A stretch of DNA of 18,883 bases from Prevotellaceae bacterium UBA1716 (GCA_002317225.1 DCIW01000031.1:2626-21508); one strand, 5' to 3'; positions 6,361 to 15,823 are shown, numbered from the stretch's first letter. The notes: a model not told the origin generated them from the letters alone. Numbers and translations are program-made.

Positions 6361-9219
6361 ATGACTAATCTTAAAAAAATACTATCAATAGCTGTGCTCG
6401 CATTGTCGGGTACGGCTATTTTTGCTCAAAACCAATACGCGAAATATCCGGTATTCAAGCATCTTGATGCATTGGATAAGCAAATTGTGCCTGAAGATAC
6501 AGCATTAAGACATGGTGTGCTTGACAATGGATTCACTTACTATGTGTGTCAAAGCAAGGATCCTGCTAATCGTGCATTCTTCCAACTACTTGTGAAGGGT
6601 GGTTCTGTGATAGAAAAGGATAATGAACGTGGTATTGCTCACTTTGTGGAACACATGATGTTCAAGGGAACAAAGCATTTCCCAGGACAAGAAGTGATTG
6701 GATTCATGAGTCGCAATGGTATTCCTTTTGGACATGATAGCAATGCGTTTACAGGTTTCAACACCGTGCGTTATCTGCTTAATTCCATTCCTACCAACAA
6801 CGAACAGTTGGTGGACTCTTGTCTGCTCCTTCTTCGTGATTGGGCAGGAGATGCCACTATCGACAAGAAGGATGTGGAGAGCGAACATAATGTTATCGTA
6901 GAGGAATGGAGAGGCAGCAATGTGTATTCTTTCTCCCAGCAGATGCAGAACGACTTGTTCAACAATTCCATATATACACAACGCATTCCTATCGGTGATA
7001 TGAATGTGGTGCAGAATTGTTCAGCACGACTTGTGAAGGATTTCTATAAGCGTTGGTATCAACCACAGAATCAAGCAATCGTGGTGGTAGGCGATTTCGA
7101 TGCAGATGAGATGGTGGAGAAGGTTCGCCGAATGTTTGGAAACATGAAGCGTGGAAAGAATTTTGCTCCTGCACAACCAATCATTCCGGACTTTGATACA
7201 CCAAAGATAAGTTTCTATAAAGAACCAAAGTTGCCTTATGTGCTTAATGCCCTACTCATCCGCACTACTGTTCCTGAGGCAGACATCAAGACAGTGGGTG
7301 GTCAGAGAACTCAGTGGATGCGAAATAAGATTAAGGACATCCTGAATGAGAAGATGAAAACTATCAATGAGAATAATAAGGACATGCTTGAGGTCAACAG
7401 CCTCTATATGGACTTGGGTGATGTTGCAAACAATAAATTCTACATGATAGGTTTTGGTTCGAAAGATGTAGATAGCAAGAAGGCTTACGAATTGCTTGCA
7501 AAGCAGATTGAACTGATTCGCCGCAAAGGATTCAAGGATGAAGACTGGAAGGAGCAATTTCTCCATATTCCACATATTTATAATGAGGACTCTACAAGTT
7601 TCGTATTTGCAGATTCTACATTAACTGGAGACTATTTGAATAATAACGATAGTAGGTATGTCAGCAGTTTCTTTGCTGGTACTCCTTCCTTCTCCCAAGT
7701 TGACAAAAAAGCGATAGATGAACACATAAAGTGCAGTATGTCGGAAGAGCAACTTCGCAAGGAGTTCAATAAAATCTTCAGTGGCAAGAATATGGTTATC
7801 GCTCCGATAAGTCCTGAGGGTACCACTTTGCCTTCTGAGGCAGAACTATTGGAAGTCTTCGACCGAGTGAAGAATATGAGTGATGAAGAACTCTCGAGCA
7901 TTGATTATGTCAAGGCAAAGAAGTTTGAGCACCTCAATGTGGACAGCATCGAAATCACTACAGTCCCTGGTACTTTGAAGAAGATGAAAGTGCTTAATGA
8001 CAGCATCTCGGAAGCTTATCTGTCGAATGGTGTGAAGGTGGTGTTCTGGAAACATAAGATGATAAGCGATGATAATGACGGCAGACTTAATTTCATGTTC
8101 CGTCGCCCTTCTGGTTTCTCTGTGCTGAAAGATAATGAAATATTCTATAGTGGCATGTTGTCTTCATGCGTAAGGCATTACGAATTCTGTAATGGTATGG
8201 CTCCTGTGAGTGTGGGACCATTTGAAGATAGCCTTGACCATAATCTTCGTGACAGGGAGAAGTTGGAATCAATCATGCGATTCTTCTATTCTTCACTCAC
8301 TATGACTGAAGTTGACTCTGTGGCATTTGCTGAAGAATTGCATAAATTGGAAACCTCTGCAATAAGTGCAAGCAATCCTTTGCAGCAGTCGGCATATAAG
8401 GTTTCTTTCTTGCCTTCTGAGTCGAAAGAGCGTTTGTGTCCTCCAACGATGGAAAATCTTGTAAACTATAACATTGACAACTTCCGCAAAGTGGTAGAGG
8501 AGTATTACTCTAATTATAATGGTTCCACTCTCATCATTCAAGGTGATGTGAATGCAGATAGCATCATGCCGCTTATACTCAAGTACATCGCTGCTCTCCC
8601 TTCAAAGGCAGAACCAGTGAAGCGAATGACCTGGTCGGCTGACCATTATAAGACAACCAACTCAACCATTGTCGAAACTATACAAAACCCAAGTCCAATT
8701 AGTCTCACATACCTATTTTATACATGGGAGAAAGGCTTCAAATACACACAGGAATCTCATGCACACAATCAGGTGCTGCAGAGTGTGCTTGGCAATATTT
8801 TGCTCAATACTCTCCGTGTTCAGCATAGTGATGTTTATACTCCAAGTTGTCAGGTGAGCGATGACTTATTGCCAATCAACCGCATGAAAGTCACTATCGC
8901 TTATTCGTGCAATCCAACTCAGCGCGAACGCATTGCAAAGGATGTTCAGCAGATTCTTCATGACATGGCTAACGGCAATCTTATCACTCAGGCTCTCATC
9001 GACAATTATATTAAAGCATACGAGAAGAGTGTGGAACATTTCAAACCAAACGATTTCTCTCTCCGTCGTGATTATCTCATTCGTGAACAGGATGGCATCG
9101 TGATAGATATGGGAGATACTTCATTTATCAAGAAAGTCACTCCTGCATCACTTAAGACTTATGTGAAGCAATTGATAAGTAAGGGTAATGTGCATGTGGG
9201 ATATTTGACAACGGAGTAA
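6361..9219 (+). CDS. Secreted M16 family zinc metallopeptidase (PqqL/insulinase-like)
   Basis: Zinc peptidase of the pitrilysin/insulinase clan, expected to cut peptides outside the cytoplasm, probably in the periplasm. Residues 1-22 form a signal peptide (cut after IFA, before QN). The inverted zinc motif HFVEH gives ligands His94 and His98 with catalytic Glu97. The third ligand is in EHNVIVEEW, most likely Glu182. SNAFTGFNTVRYLLNSIP (127-144) matches the conserved stretch of this family after the zinc helix. At 952 residues it has room for the usual four M16 half-domains; the second half (from about 560) lacks a zinc motif, which is normal. The gene follows yfhO by 21 pyrimidine-rich bases and is followed after one base by a hairpin. 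The link to YfhO is positional only. Frame intact. Confidence 0.9.
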   Translation: MTNLKKILSIAVLALSGTAIFAQNQYAKYPVFKHLDALDKQIVPEDTALRHGVLDNGFTYYVCQSKDPANRAFFQLLVKGGSVIEKDNERGIAHFVEHMMFKGTKHFPGQEVIGFMSRNGIPFGHDSNAFTGFNTVRYLLNSIPTNNEQLVDSCLLLLRDWAGDATIDKKDVESEHNVIVEEWRGSNVYSFSQQMQNDLFNNSIYTQRIPIGDMNVVQNCSARLVKDFYKRWYQPQNQAIVVVGDFDADEMVEKVRRMFGNMKRGKNFAPAQPIIPDFDTPKISFYKEPKLPYVLNALLIRTTVPEADIKTVGGQRTQWMRNKIKDILNEKMKTINENNKDMLEVNSLYMDLGDVANNKFYMIGFGSKDVDSKKAYELLAKQIELIRRKGFKDEDWKEQFLHIPHIYNEDSTSFVFADSTLTGDYLNNNDSRYVSSFFAGTPSFSQVDKKAIDEHIKCSMSEEQLRKEFNKIFSGKNMVIAPISPEGTTLPSEAELLEVFDRVKNMSDEELSSIDYVKAKKFEHLNVDSIEITTVPGTLKKMKVLNDSISEAYLSNGVKVVFWKHKMISDDNDGRLNFMFRRPSGFSVLKDNEIFYSGMLSSCVRHYEFCNGMAPVSVGPFEDSLDHNLRDREKLESIMRFFYSSLTMTEVDSVAFAEELHKLETSAISASNPLQQSAYKVSFLPSESKERLCPPTMENLVNYNIDNFRKVVEEYYSNYNGSTLIIQGDVNADSIMPLILKYIAALPSKAEPVKRMTWSADHYKTTNSTIVETIQNPSPISLTYLFYTWEKGFKYTQESHAHNQVLQSVLGNILLNTLRVQHSDVYTPSCQVSDDLLPINRMKVTIAYSCNPTQRERIAKDVQQILHDMANGNLITQALIDNYIKAYEKSVEHFKPNDFSLRRDYLIREQDGIVIDMGDTSFIKKVTPASLKTYVKQLISKGNVHVGYLTTE

Positions 9220-9220
9220 A

Positions 9221-9255
9221 GCCCACCCCAACCCTCCCAAAGGGAGGGAGATTTT
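9221..9255 (+). terminator. Hairpin after the M16 gene, dispersed-repeat copy 1
   Basis: The stem CCCTCCC, loop AAA, GGGAGGG (9232-9248) is followed by AGATTTT, a fair intrinsic terminator. Together with the preceding GCCCACCCCAACC it forms a 28-base element starting one base after the M16 stop codon. It aligns without gaps, about 20 of 28 identical, to the reverse complement of 15824-15851. It is therefore both a likely terminator and a member of a dispersed repeat family. Confidence 0.65.
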
Positions 9256-9306
9256 AGATACTATTTGAGTAATTAGAAAACGGTTCTACAAGAAAAGATG
9301 TGAAAG

Positions 9307-9435
9307 GTGCGCTTCGCGCCAATAGAAAAAACATAGAAGAAACAATAAAAACATAAAAAAACATTTCCATTGTGTTGGTTTTTTCTTGTTTTTGTTCTGT
9401 TTCTTGAAGGTTTTTCTAATTGGCCCAAAGGGCAT
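9307..9435. repeat. 129-bp imperfect inverted repeat
   Basis: The left arm (9307 to about 9362) begins GTGCGCTTCGCGCCAAT and runs into A-rich sequence. The right arm (about 9375-9435) ends ATTGGCCCAAAGGGCAT. Reverse-complemented, the arm tips agree at 12 of 17 positions. The A-rich interiors also align, with the shared words AGAAAAA, AAGAAACA, AAAAACA and AAAAAAC and a few single-base gaps. Each tip is itself a local hairpin (GCGC-TTC-GCGC and GCCC-AAA-GGGC). The element ends 47 bases before the S9 peptidase start. It may be a decayed miniature element or a leader hairpin. No TAnnTTTG promoter box was found between 9220 and 9482. Confidence 0.6.
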
Positions 9436-9482
9436 AAAAACAATTTTTACTATATCCTGTAATACTATAAAACAATTAGAAC

Positions 9483-11666
9483 ATGAATTTAAGATTAACA
9501 ACATTGGCGATATTAGGTATGATAGGTACCACAACATTTGCCCAGTGCAAACTTACTTCGCTTGAGGATGCAATGAATCCAGGCAAGTTTATACATATCC
9601 AGGCTCCATCCAACTCTTGGGGTGAGGATGGAATGCCTTATGAAGATAAGGATGAGAGTGTAAATAATAATAAGGAGTATCATGACCAAACAAACTGTGA
9701 TGGTACTTTCGCTCTTGATTTCGTGAACCGTCAACGTGTGTGGCGCTATGCTACTCGTGGTGATTACGAACTTGTCAACCTCAAGACTGGTGAGAAGCGC
9801 AAACTCGGCAAAGGTCTTGCTGAGGCAAGTCTTATGTTTGCTAAGTTCAGTCCTGATGGCACAAAGGTGGCTTATGTAAGTAAGAATAATATTTACATGG
9901 AGTTTTGTGCAGGTGGACAGCGTGAACAACTCACTTTCGATGGTAATGAGACTATCGTAAACGGTACTTTCGACTGGGTTTATGAAGAGGAATTCGACTG
10001 CCGTGATGGTTTCCGTTGGAGTGGTGACTCTAAGTACATCGCTTATTGGCACTCTGATACAGAAGGCACAGGATGGTTTGATATTATAGATAATGTGAGC
10101 GGCACTTATCCAAAGGTCAATCATTTCCCTTATCCAAAGGCTGGCACTACCAACTCAGCTGTGAAGGTTGGTATCATCGATATCTTTGGAGAAGGAAAGA
10201 AGCAAGGTGCAATCGCCACTCTCGATCTCCAACCTGCTTCTACCACATGGATTGAAATCCCTGGAGATGAACGAGAGAACTATATCCCTCGCATGGAATT
10301 CGTCCCTGGCACCAACCGCCTCATGATCCAACAAATGAACCGCGCCCAAAACACCAACAAGGTATGGACAGCCACCGTTTCCAACGGTTCTCCCGTTGGT
10401 CTCAAAGTGATGCTCGAAGATAATGATGCAGCCTGGGTCGAAACCAACGACAACATCCACTTCCTTCAAGGCAACAAATACTTCACCTTCACTTCCGAAC
10501 GTGATGGATGGCGCCACATCTACCGTGTCTCTGCTGATGGCAAGAAGTGGAACTGCATCACCAAGGGCAATATGGATGTAGTGGAGGAAGTGGCTCTCGA
10601 CGAAAAGCGTGGCTACATCTACTTCATCGGTTGTGATCCTGATGCTGCCACCCAGCGTTATCTCTATCGTGCACGACTCTACGGAAATGGCAAGATAGAG
10701 AAAATTGCCACTCAGACCAAAGTGGGACAGTATCGCTATGATATGTCCCCTACTTGCGACTATGCTGTAGAGTGCTACTCAAGTGCTTCGCAAGTGCCAC
10801 AGTATCGTCTTATCAAATGTGATGCAAAAGGCAATTGGACTGTTGACAAAGAACTCGAGATGAATACCGCCGCTCAAAAGGAATGGGACGAAATGGGACT
10901 TAACAACAAGGAGTTTGTCAAAGTGAAAAGTGGTGACCTTATGCTCGATGCTTGGATTATCAAACCAACCAACTTCGACCCTAACAAGAAGTATCCAGTC
11001 ATCGATTATGTCTATGGTGAACCAGCCTCTGCTACTGTTCAAGACAAGTGGGAGCGTTCTCTCTTCTGGCAATATCTCGCTACACAAGGATTTGTAGTAG
11101 TCAGCATTGAGAATCGTGGCGCAAACTCTCCTCGTGGTCGCGAATGGCGCAAGTGCATATATGGTGAGGTTGGCGTTGCTTCAAGCGAAGATCAAGCTCA
11201 GGGCATCCTTTCCCTCTGCGATATGTTCCCTTGGATGGACCGAACTCGTCTCGGCATCACAGGTTGGAGTGGTGGAGGTGCTCAGACTCTCAATAGCATG
11301 TTCCGCTATCCTGATGTCTTCAAGACTGGTATTGCTATCGCCTTCGTAAGCGATCAGCGACTCTACGACACCATCTACCAAGAGCGCTACATGAATACTC
11401 CACAAAGCAATCCAGACGGTTACTTCCGTGGCAGTCCAATCAACTTCGTGGATGGTCTCAAGGGCAATCTCCTCATCGTTCACGGTACAGGTGATGACAA
11501 TGTCCACTACCAGAACACCGAAATGCTCGTGAACCGTCTCATCGAAAAAGGCAAAATCTTCTACCAACTCTCCTACCCAATGCGTACTCACGGCATCAGC
11601 GAAGGTCGCGGCACCTCTCTCCACCTCCGCAAGCAGTTGGTTGATTTCTGGAAAAAGAATCTGTAA
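9483..11666 (+). CDS. Secreted dipeptidyl peptidase IV-like serine peptidase (S9)
   Basis: Prolyl-oligopeptidase-family exopeptidase predicted to remove N-terminal Xaa-Pro dipeptides from extracytoplasmic peptides. Residues 1-20 are a signal peptide (cut after TFA, before QC); the cysteine lacks a lipobox. A beta-propeller of the DPP-IV type covers about 70-470. It carries DWVYEEE (164-170), whose glutamates bind the substrate amino terminus in DPP-IV. The alpha/beta-hydrolase domain (about 480-727) has Ser596 in GWSGGG, Asp671 in HGTGDDNVHYQN and His703 in THGIS, a complete triad. Tyr511 (VYGEP) matches the oxyanion tyrosine. The residue after the serine is Gly rather than the usual Tyr. Length (727) is normal and the frame intact. 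The SNF2 gene starts 15 bases after its stop. With the M16 enzyme upstream it suggests peptide use. Confidence 0.92.
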   Translation: MNLRLTTLAILGMIGTTTFAQCKLTSLEDAMNPGKFIHIQAPSNSWGEDGMPYEDKDESVNNNKEYHDQTNCDGTFALDFVNRQRVWRYATRGDYELVNLKTGEKRKLGKGLAEASLMFAKFSPDGTKVAYVSKNNIYMEFCAGGQREQLTFDGNETIVNGTFDWVYEEEFDCRDGFRWSGDSKYIAYWHSDTEGTGWFDIIDNVSGTYPKVNHFPYPKAGTTNSAVKVGIIDIFGEGKKQGAIATLDLQPASTTWIEIPGDERENYIPRMEFVPGTNRLMIQQMNRAQNTNKVWTATVSNGSPVGLKVMLEDNDAAWVETNDNIHFLQGNKYFTFTSERDGWRHIYRVSADGKKWNCITKGNMDVVEEVALDEKRGYIYFIGCDPDAATQRYLYRARLYGNGKIEKIATQTKVGQYRYDMSPTCDYAVECYSSASQVPQYRLIKCDAKGNWTVDKELEMNTAAQKEWDEMGLNNKEFVKVKSGDLMLDAWIIKPTNFDPNKKYPVIDYVYGEPASATVQDKWERSLFWQYLATQGFVVVSIENRGANSPRGREWRKCIYGEVGVASSEDQAQGILSLCDMFPWMDRTRLGITGWSGGGAQTLNSMFRYPDVFKTGIAIAFVSDQRLYDTIYQERYMNTPQSNPDGYFRGSPINFVDGLKGNLLIVHGTGDDNVHYQNTEMLVNRLIEKGKIFYQLSYPMRTHGISEGRGTSLHLRKQLVDFWKKNL

Positions 11667-11681
11667 CGACCTGTCATAATA

Positions 11682-14600
11682 ATGAAATACAAAGAATCGG
11701 ACATTCAAAAATACAAGAATAAGTATGGTGACATCTTTGATAAGATGGCAATGCAACTCACACCTATAAGCGGACCGGACTTCAACAAATTAGCAGAGAA
11801 ATGCGATACAACGAAGAAATCATATTGGTCTCGCCCGAACTATGTATATGATGCATGCGAAATGGGCCTTATTCGCAAGGTCACATATTTGGGATATGTA
11901 CTCTCGGACGAAGTTCTTTTAACCTCTATCCAAAGGCTTGCAAAAGAGAAAGACATAAAGAAGAAGGCATTCCCTAATTCTGGCAGTCTTAACTTTGAAT
12001 ATTCAGATACGAGTCTCGGTTTCTATATCTTCTGCGAGATGCTCAAATGCGAGCGTGGCGAACCATATCTGCAAGATGACAAGTGGAGGAAGTGGGAGGA
12101 AGAAAAAAAACTTTCTCATTTGGAATTTATTTTCAAATCATTTTCTACAAATCCGAAGTGGACAGACTTCTCGCAGAAGATGCTATCTGCAAAAGCGCGC
12201 ACTTACTTTATAAGAGACTATAACGCTTGGATGTTGGAAATGAAACATCCTGATGTCGAACGTGCAAGAGCGCTTTATGCAAATAACAAATATATTACAG
12301 ATGAAGATCGAGATTTGATTGTAGAAGGACTAGCCTCATACGATTTATTGCTTTCTGGTCGCTTTGATGAAATTCCCGGCAATGTGGGCGAAAAGACATG
12401 TGACGGAATAATGATAAATGCCATCTATGACATGTATCATGGAGTTCCGATAGCAGATGTTCTCACAAAAATGGAGAAAGCAAGAATATTAGGTGAAGAA
12501 AGCACTGATTGGGAAAATGGACTTTTCGCCATTCCTATCTATGACATGTACTATATCCTTGCTCTTCGCTACGAAGGCAGTAATGAGTCGCAACAGAAGT
12601 TGAAAGCCATTTCCAAACTAAAGGACGAAGAAACATTCATGCCTCGTCTTTGGGCCTTGTATGCTCTACATGCAGATACGGGACCAACTAAACGAAAGAT
12701 TGAACGAGACTATAATTATATGAATTCCATGGACCGCCTTCTTGCTGCTTTTGCCATCCGATATTATGATGGTGTTGAAGAAGGTATATCGTGGGTAATA
12801 AAAGAAGAGGGGGAATTGTCTCAAAGCGGTTGGAAACTTCTTCAAATGGAGTACTTCGCCACTGTTCCAACATACATGAAGTTCGCATTAGCCATCAAGG
12901 AAACAATCAAATTTGAGAGCGTGCTCAGGGATGGTTATGTGAAACGTCCGAAGTGGGAAGAGTTCCTTGACTCTGCCAACTCTCTTCTCAAACCTTCTTC
13001 TGCAAGTGCAGGCAAGAAGACCTGTGCAAGTACAGAACAGGCAAGAGTCATATACCTTCTTAGTGGGGAATCTTTCCAACCAAAACTACAGAAATCAAAA
13101 GATGGTGTCACTTGGAGCAAGGGGCGTAACATTGCACTAAGCACATTCCGCAAAGGAATACCAGAAATGTCGGCCATCGATAATGAAGTATCACGTCTTG
13201 TAAAGAATTATTCTGGAGGATGGGGATATGGCGAATGGTGGGATTTGTCGGGCAAGAAAGTGTTTGACAAACTTGTTGGGCATCCTAATGTTATTGATGC
13301 CTACTCAGAACTTCCTGTTACCATAATACGCGAGAATCTCCAGATAACAGTAGAACGAAAGAAAACAGGATTCCTTCTTTACACTAATGTCGGTAATAAC
13401 TCACTCACTGATAATATGGTGCTTGTCAAGGAGAATTCACAACTCTTCAAGGTCGTCACCATTACAAAACAACAACGCACCATCATTGAGATGATGGCGG
13501 GTATCGATGCTTTTCCTCTTGATGCGGAGAAGAAACTTGCTAGTTTTCTCGAAGGAATAAGCAAAGAGGCAACGGTCTTCTCCGATCTTCTAAAACAGAA
13601 GGATGACATCAAGACCGTTAAAGCAGACACACTCATTACGGTTCGGCTCTTGCCGATAGGCGATGGAATGAAGGCAGAACTCTTTGTAAAGCCTCTTGGT
13701 GACATTCCGCCTTACTGCAAGCCTGGTGAAGGAATCTCTATGGTTGTAGGCAATCTCAATGGAAAACCTATACAGACCTCCCGCAATCTTTCGAAGGAGA
13801 AAGAGAACTTCTCCATCATATATAAGGTGTGCTATGAGCAATGTACGGATATGACAGATAAAACCAACTTTATTTTCGACAATCCGACATCTTGTCTTGA
13901 GGTTCTTGACCACTTACGCGAAAACACAGAATCGTGCAGAGTGGAATGGCCAGAAGGGGCACGTTTTCATATCACAAAAAGCCTCATGCCTAAGGATATC
14001 CATCTGTCTATTAAGGGGGCGGCTCAATGGTTTGAAGTGGATGGTGAAGTCAACATTAACGAATCTTCGATGATGAAGATTAGCGAACTGCTCGAGAAGT
14101 TCCGCCATAGCAACGGACGATTTGTCGCACTCAACGATAATGAGTTCTTGAGTCTATCCGAACAGCTCCGCAAGAAGTTGGCGGCTCTCGATATGATGGC
14201 AACCAAAAATCGCAAGAAGCTACATCTCTCCGCATTCTCAACAACAGTTATCGAGGATCTCGAAGCAAGTGGAATAGACCTTAAGACCGATAAGAAATAC
14301 AAGGCATTCCGTGAGCAGATAGAAAAGTCAGAACAACAGAAATTCGTATTTCCAAAAGGCATTCAAGCAGAACTTCGCGAATATCAAAAGGATGGAGTTC
14401 GTTGGATGGCACGCCTTGCAAGTTGGGGTGCTGGCGCTTGTCTTGCAGACGATATGGGTCTTGGAAAGACTCTCCAATCAATCGTAATGCTCCAATACCT
14501 AAGCAAGCAAGGAGCTTCGCTTGTGGTTGTTCCTACAAGTGTCCTATTTAATTGGAAAGATGAGATACTTCGTTTTGCTCCGAAACTCAATCCTATCCTT

Positions 14601-15731
14601 CTTCACGCTCAAAACCAAGATAGACAGAATATAGTAAACAAAGCAGTGAACGGTGATGTTATTATCACTACGTATGGTCTGCTTATCACAGAGCAAGAAC
14701 TGCTTTGCTCACGTGAGTGGAACATGATAATCCTTGACGAAGCTCATACTATCAAGAACAAGGAAACAAAGATGTCACAAGGCGCGATGCAGTTACAAGG
14801 CAAATTCCGACTTATGCTCACTGGTACTCCTCTGCAAAATCATCTCGGTGAGATATGGAATCTTTTCCAATTCTCTAACCCTGGTCTTTTGGGTTCAAAC
14901 AGCGAGTTTCAGGAGAAGTTTATTCTACCTATTGAGCGTGATGGCAATAAGGAACGACAGCACCAACTCCGCAAACTTCTTCTACCGTTCCTACTTCGTA
15001 GAACCAAGAACGAAGTGCTTGATGAACTCCCGACCAAGAGCGAAACAACCATTACAGTGGAACTTTCTGATGATGAAATGGCATTCTATGAGCGCTTGCG
15101 TCAACAAGCAGTGCTCAATCTTGAAGAGAGTAGCAGCAACGCAATGGACACTCTTGCAGAAATCACCCGTTTACGCCTAGCAGCCTGCAATCCTGCTCTT
15201 GTGGAAAAGGACATTAACATTGCCTCATCAAAATGTGCTACATTCCTCGATAAGGTTGATGAACTCATCGGAAGTGATCACCGTGCACTCGTTTTCAGTC
15301 AGTTCACTTCGCATCTTGCACTTATTCGTAAGGAACTTGACAAACGAAAGATTGAATATCTGTATCTTGATGGCTCAACCACAACAACCGAGCGACTACG
15401 ACTTGTGAAGGAATTTCAGGAAGGTGACATGCCTCTGTTCCTTATCAGTCTTAAGGCTGGTGGCATAGGACTTAATCTTACAGCAGCAGATTATGTTTTC
15501 CACCTTGATCCTTGGTGGAATCCTGCTATTGAAGATCAAGCGTCAGACCGCACCTACCGCATCGGGCAGACTCGCCCCGTAACCATCTATAGACTGATTG
15601 ATGCCCATACAATTGAGGAGAAGATTGTGGCACTGCATAAATCCAAGAAGTCTCTTGCAGACTCACTTCTCGAAGGTAGCAATATGTCACACAAACTCTC
15701 ACGTGAAGAGATTCTCGACTTGATAAGATAG
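11682..15731 (+). CDS. SNF2-family DEAH-box ATPase/helicase with long N-terminal region
   Basis: Swi2/Snf2-type ATPase expected to move along double-stranded DNA and remodel protein-DNA complexes in the cytoplasm. The motor covers about 895-1349. Motif Q region LREYQKDGVRW starts at 898. Walker A is DDMGLGKT (923-930, Lys929), and DEAH is at 1019-1022. Next come motif III LTGTPLQN, then GGIGLNLTAADYVFHLDPWWNP, and motif VI QASDRTYRIGQ (1286-1296, Arg1290 and Arg1293). The segment just before the motor (about 780-890: WFEVDGEVNI, LSEQLRKKL, LDMMATKNRKKLHLS) resembles the bacterial SNF2-associated domain. Residues 1-780 show no domain I recognise and no CxC-CxH SWIM zinc motif. The ATG follows the DPP-IV stop by 15 bases, so the two may share a transcript. 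A strong terminator follows. Frame intact over 1349 codons. The cellular role is not known from sequence. Confidence 0.93.
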   Translation: MKYKESDIQKYKNKYGDIFDKMAMQLTPISGPDFNKLAEKCDTTKKSYWSRPNYVYDACEMGLIRKVTYLGYVLSDEVLLTSIQRLAKEKDIKKKAFPNSGSLNFEYSDTSLGFYIFCEMLKCERGEPYLQDDKWRKWEEEKKLSHLEFIFKSFSTNPKWTDFSQKMLSAKARTYFIRDYNAWMLEMKHPDVERARALYANNKYITDEDRDLIVEGLASYDLLLSGRFDEIPGNVGEKTCDGIMINAIYDMYHGVPIADVLTKMEKARILGEESTDWENGLFAIPIYDMYYILALRYEGSNESQQKLKAISKLKDEETFMPRLWALYALHADTGPTKRKIERDYNYMNSMDRLLAAFAIRYYDGVEEGISWVIKEEGELSQSGWKLLQMEYFATVPTYMKFALAIKETIKFESVLRDGYVKRPKWEEFLDSANSLLKPSSASAGKKTCASTEQARVIYLLSGESFQPKLQKSKDGVTWSKGRNIALSTFRKGIPEMSAIDNEVSRLVKNYSGGWGYGEWWDLSGKKVFDKLVGHPNVIDAYSELPVTIIRENLQITVERKKTGFLLYTNVGNNSLTDNMVLVKENSQLFKVVTITKQQRTIIEMMAGIDAFPLDAEKKLASFLEGISKEATVFSDLLKQKDDIKTVKADTLITVRLLPIGDGMKAELFVKPLGDIPPYCKPGEGISMVVGNLNGKPIQTSRNLSKEKENFSIIYKVCYEQCTDMTDKTNFIFDNPTSCLEVLDHLRENTESCRVEWPEGARFHITKSLMPKDIHLSIKGAAQWFEVDGEVNINESSMMKISELLEKFRHSNGRFVALNDNEFLSLSEQLRKKLAALDMMATKNRKKLHLSAFSTTVIEDLEASGIDLKTDKKYKAFREQIEKSEQQKFVFPKGIQAELREYQKDGVRWMARLASWGAGACLADDMGLGKTLQSIVMLQYLSKQGASLVVVPTSVLFNWKDEILRFAPKLNPILLHAQNQDRQNIVNKAVNGDVIITTYGLLITEQELLCSREWNMIILDEAHTIKNKETKMSQGAMQLQGKFRLMLTGTPLQNHLGEIWNLFQFSNPGLLGSNSEFQEKFILPIERDGNKERQHQLRKLLLPFLLRRTKNEVLDELPTKSETTITVELSDDEMAFYERLRQQAVLNLEESSSNAMDTLAEITRLRLAACNPALVEKDINIASSKCATFLDKVDELIGSDHRALVFSQFTSHLALIRKELDKRKIEYLYLDGSTTTTERLRLVKEFQEGDMPLFLISLKAGGIGLNLTAADYVFHLDPWWNPAIEDQASDRTYRIGQTRPVTIYRLIDAHTIEEKIVALHKSKKSLADSLLEGSNMSHKLSREEILDLIR

Positions 15732-15755
15732 CCTATAATGTGTAGGTTATAAAAC

Positions 15756-15799
15756 AGCCGTATGTAGTTTTGATTGCTACATACGGCTATTATCTTTTT
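15756..15799 (+). terminator. Strong intrinsic terminator after SNF2, probably bidirectional
   Basis: A perfect 12-bp stem, AGCCGTATGTAG (15756-15767) with CTACATACGGCT (15777-15788), encloses a 9-base loop. It is followed by ATTATCTTTTT on the plus strand. On the minus strand the stem is followed by GTTTTAT. It lies between the convergent SNF2 and GNAT-like genes and could end both transcripts. Confidence 0.88.
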
Positions 15800-15823
15800 G
15801 CCTTTAGACTGTATATACACGTT

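Noticed and set aside
9231..9255. Riboswitch or RNA gene in the 9220-9482 gap
   Set aside because: The structure is explained by one terminator-like hairpin and one inverted repeat; no conserved riboswitch core was recognised.
11682..15731. SNF2 gene as part of a phage-defence island such as DISARM
   Set aside because: No methylase, nuclease or other defence gene is adjacent. The neighbours are a secreted peptidase and metabolic genes, and there are no mobility genes.
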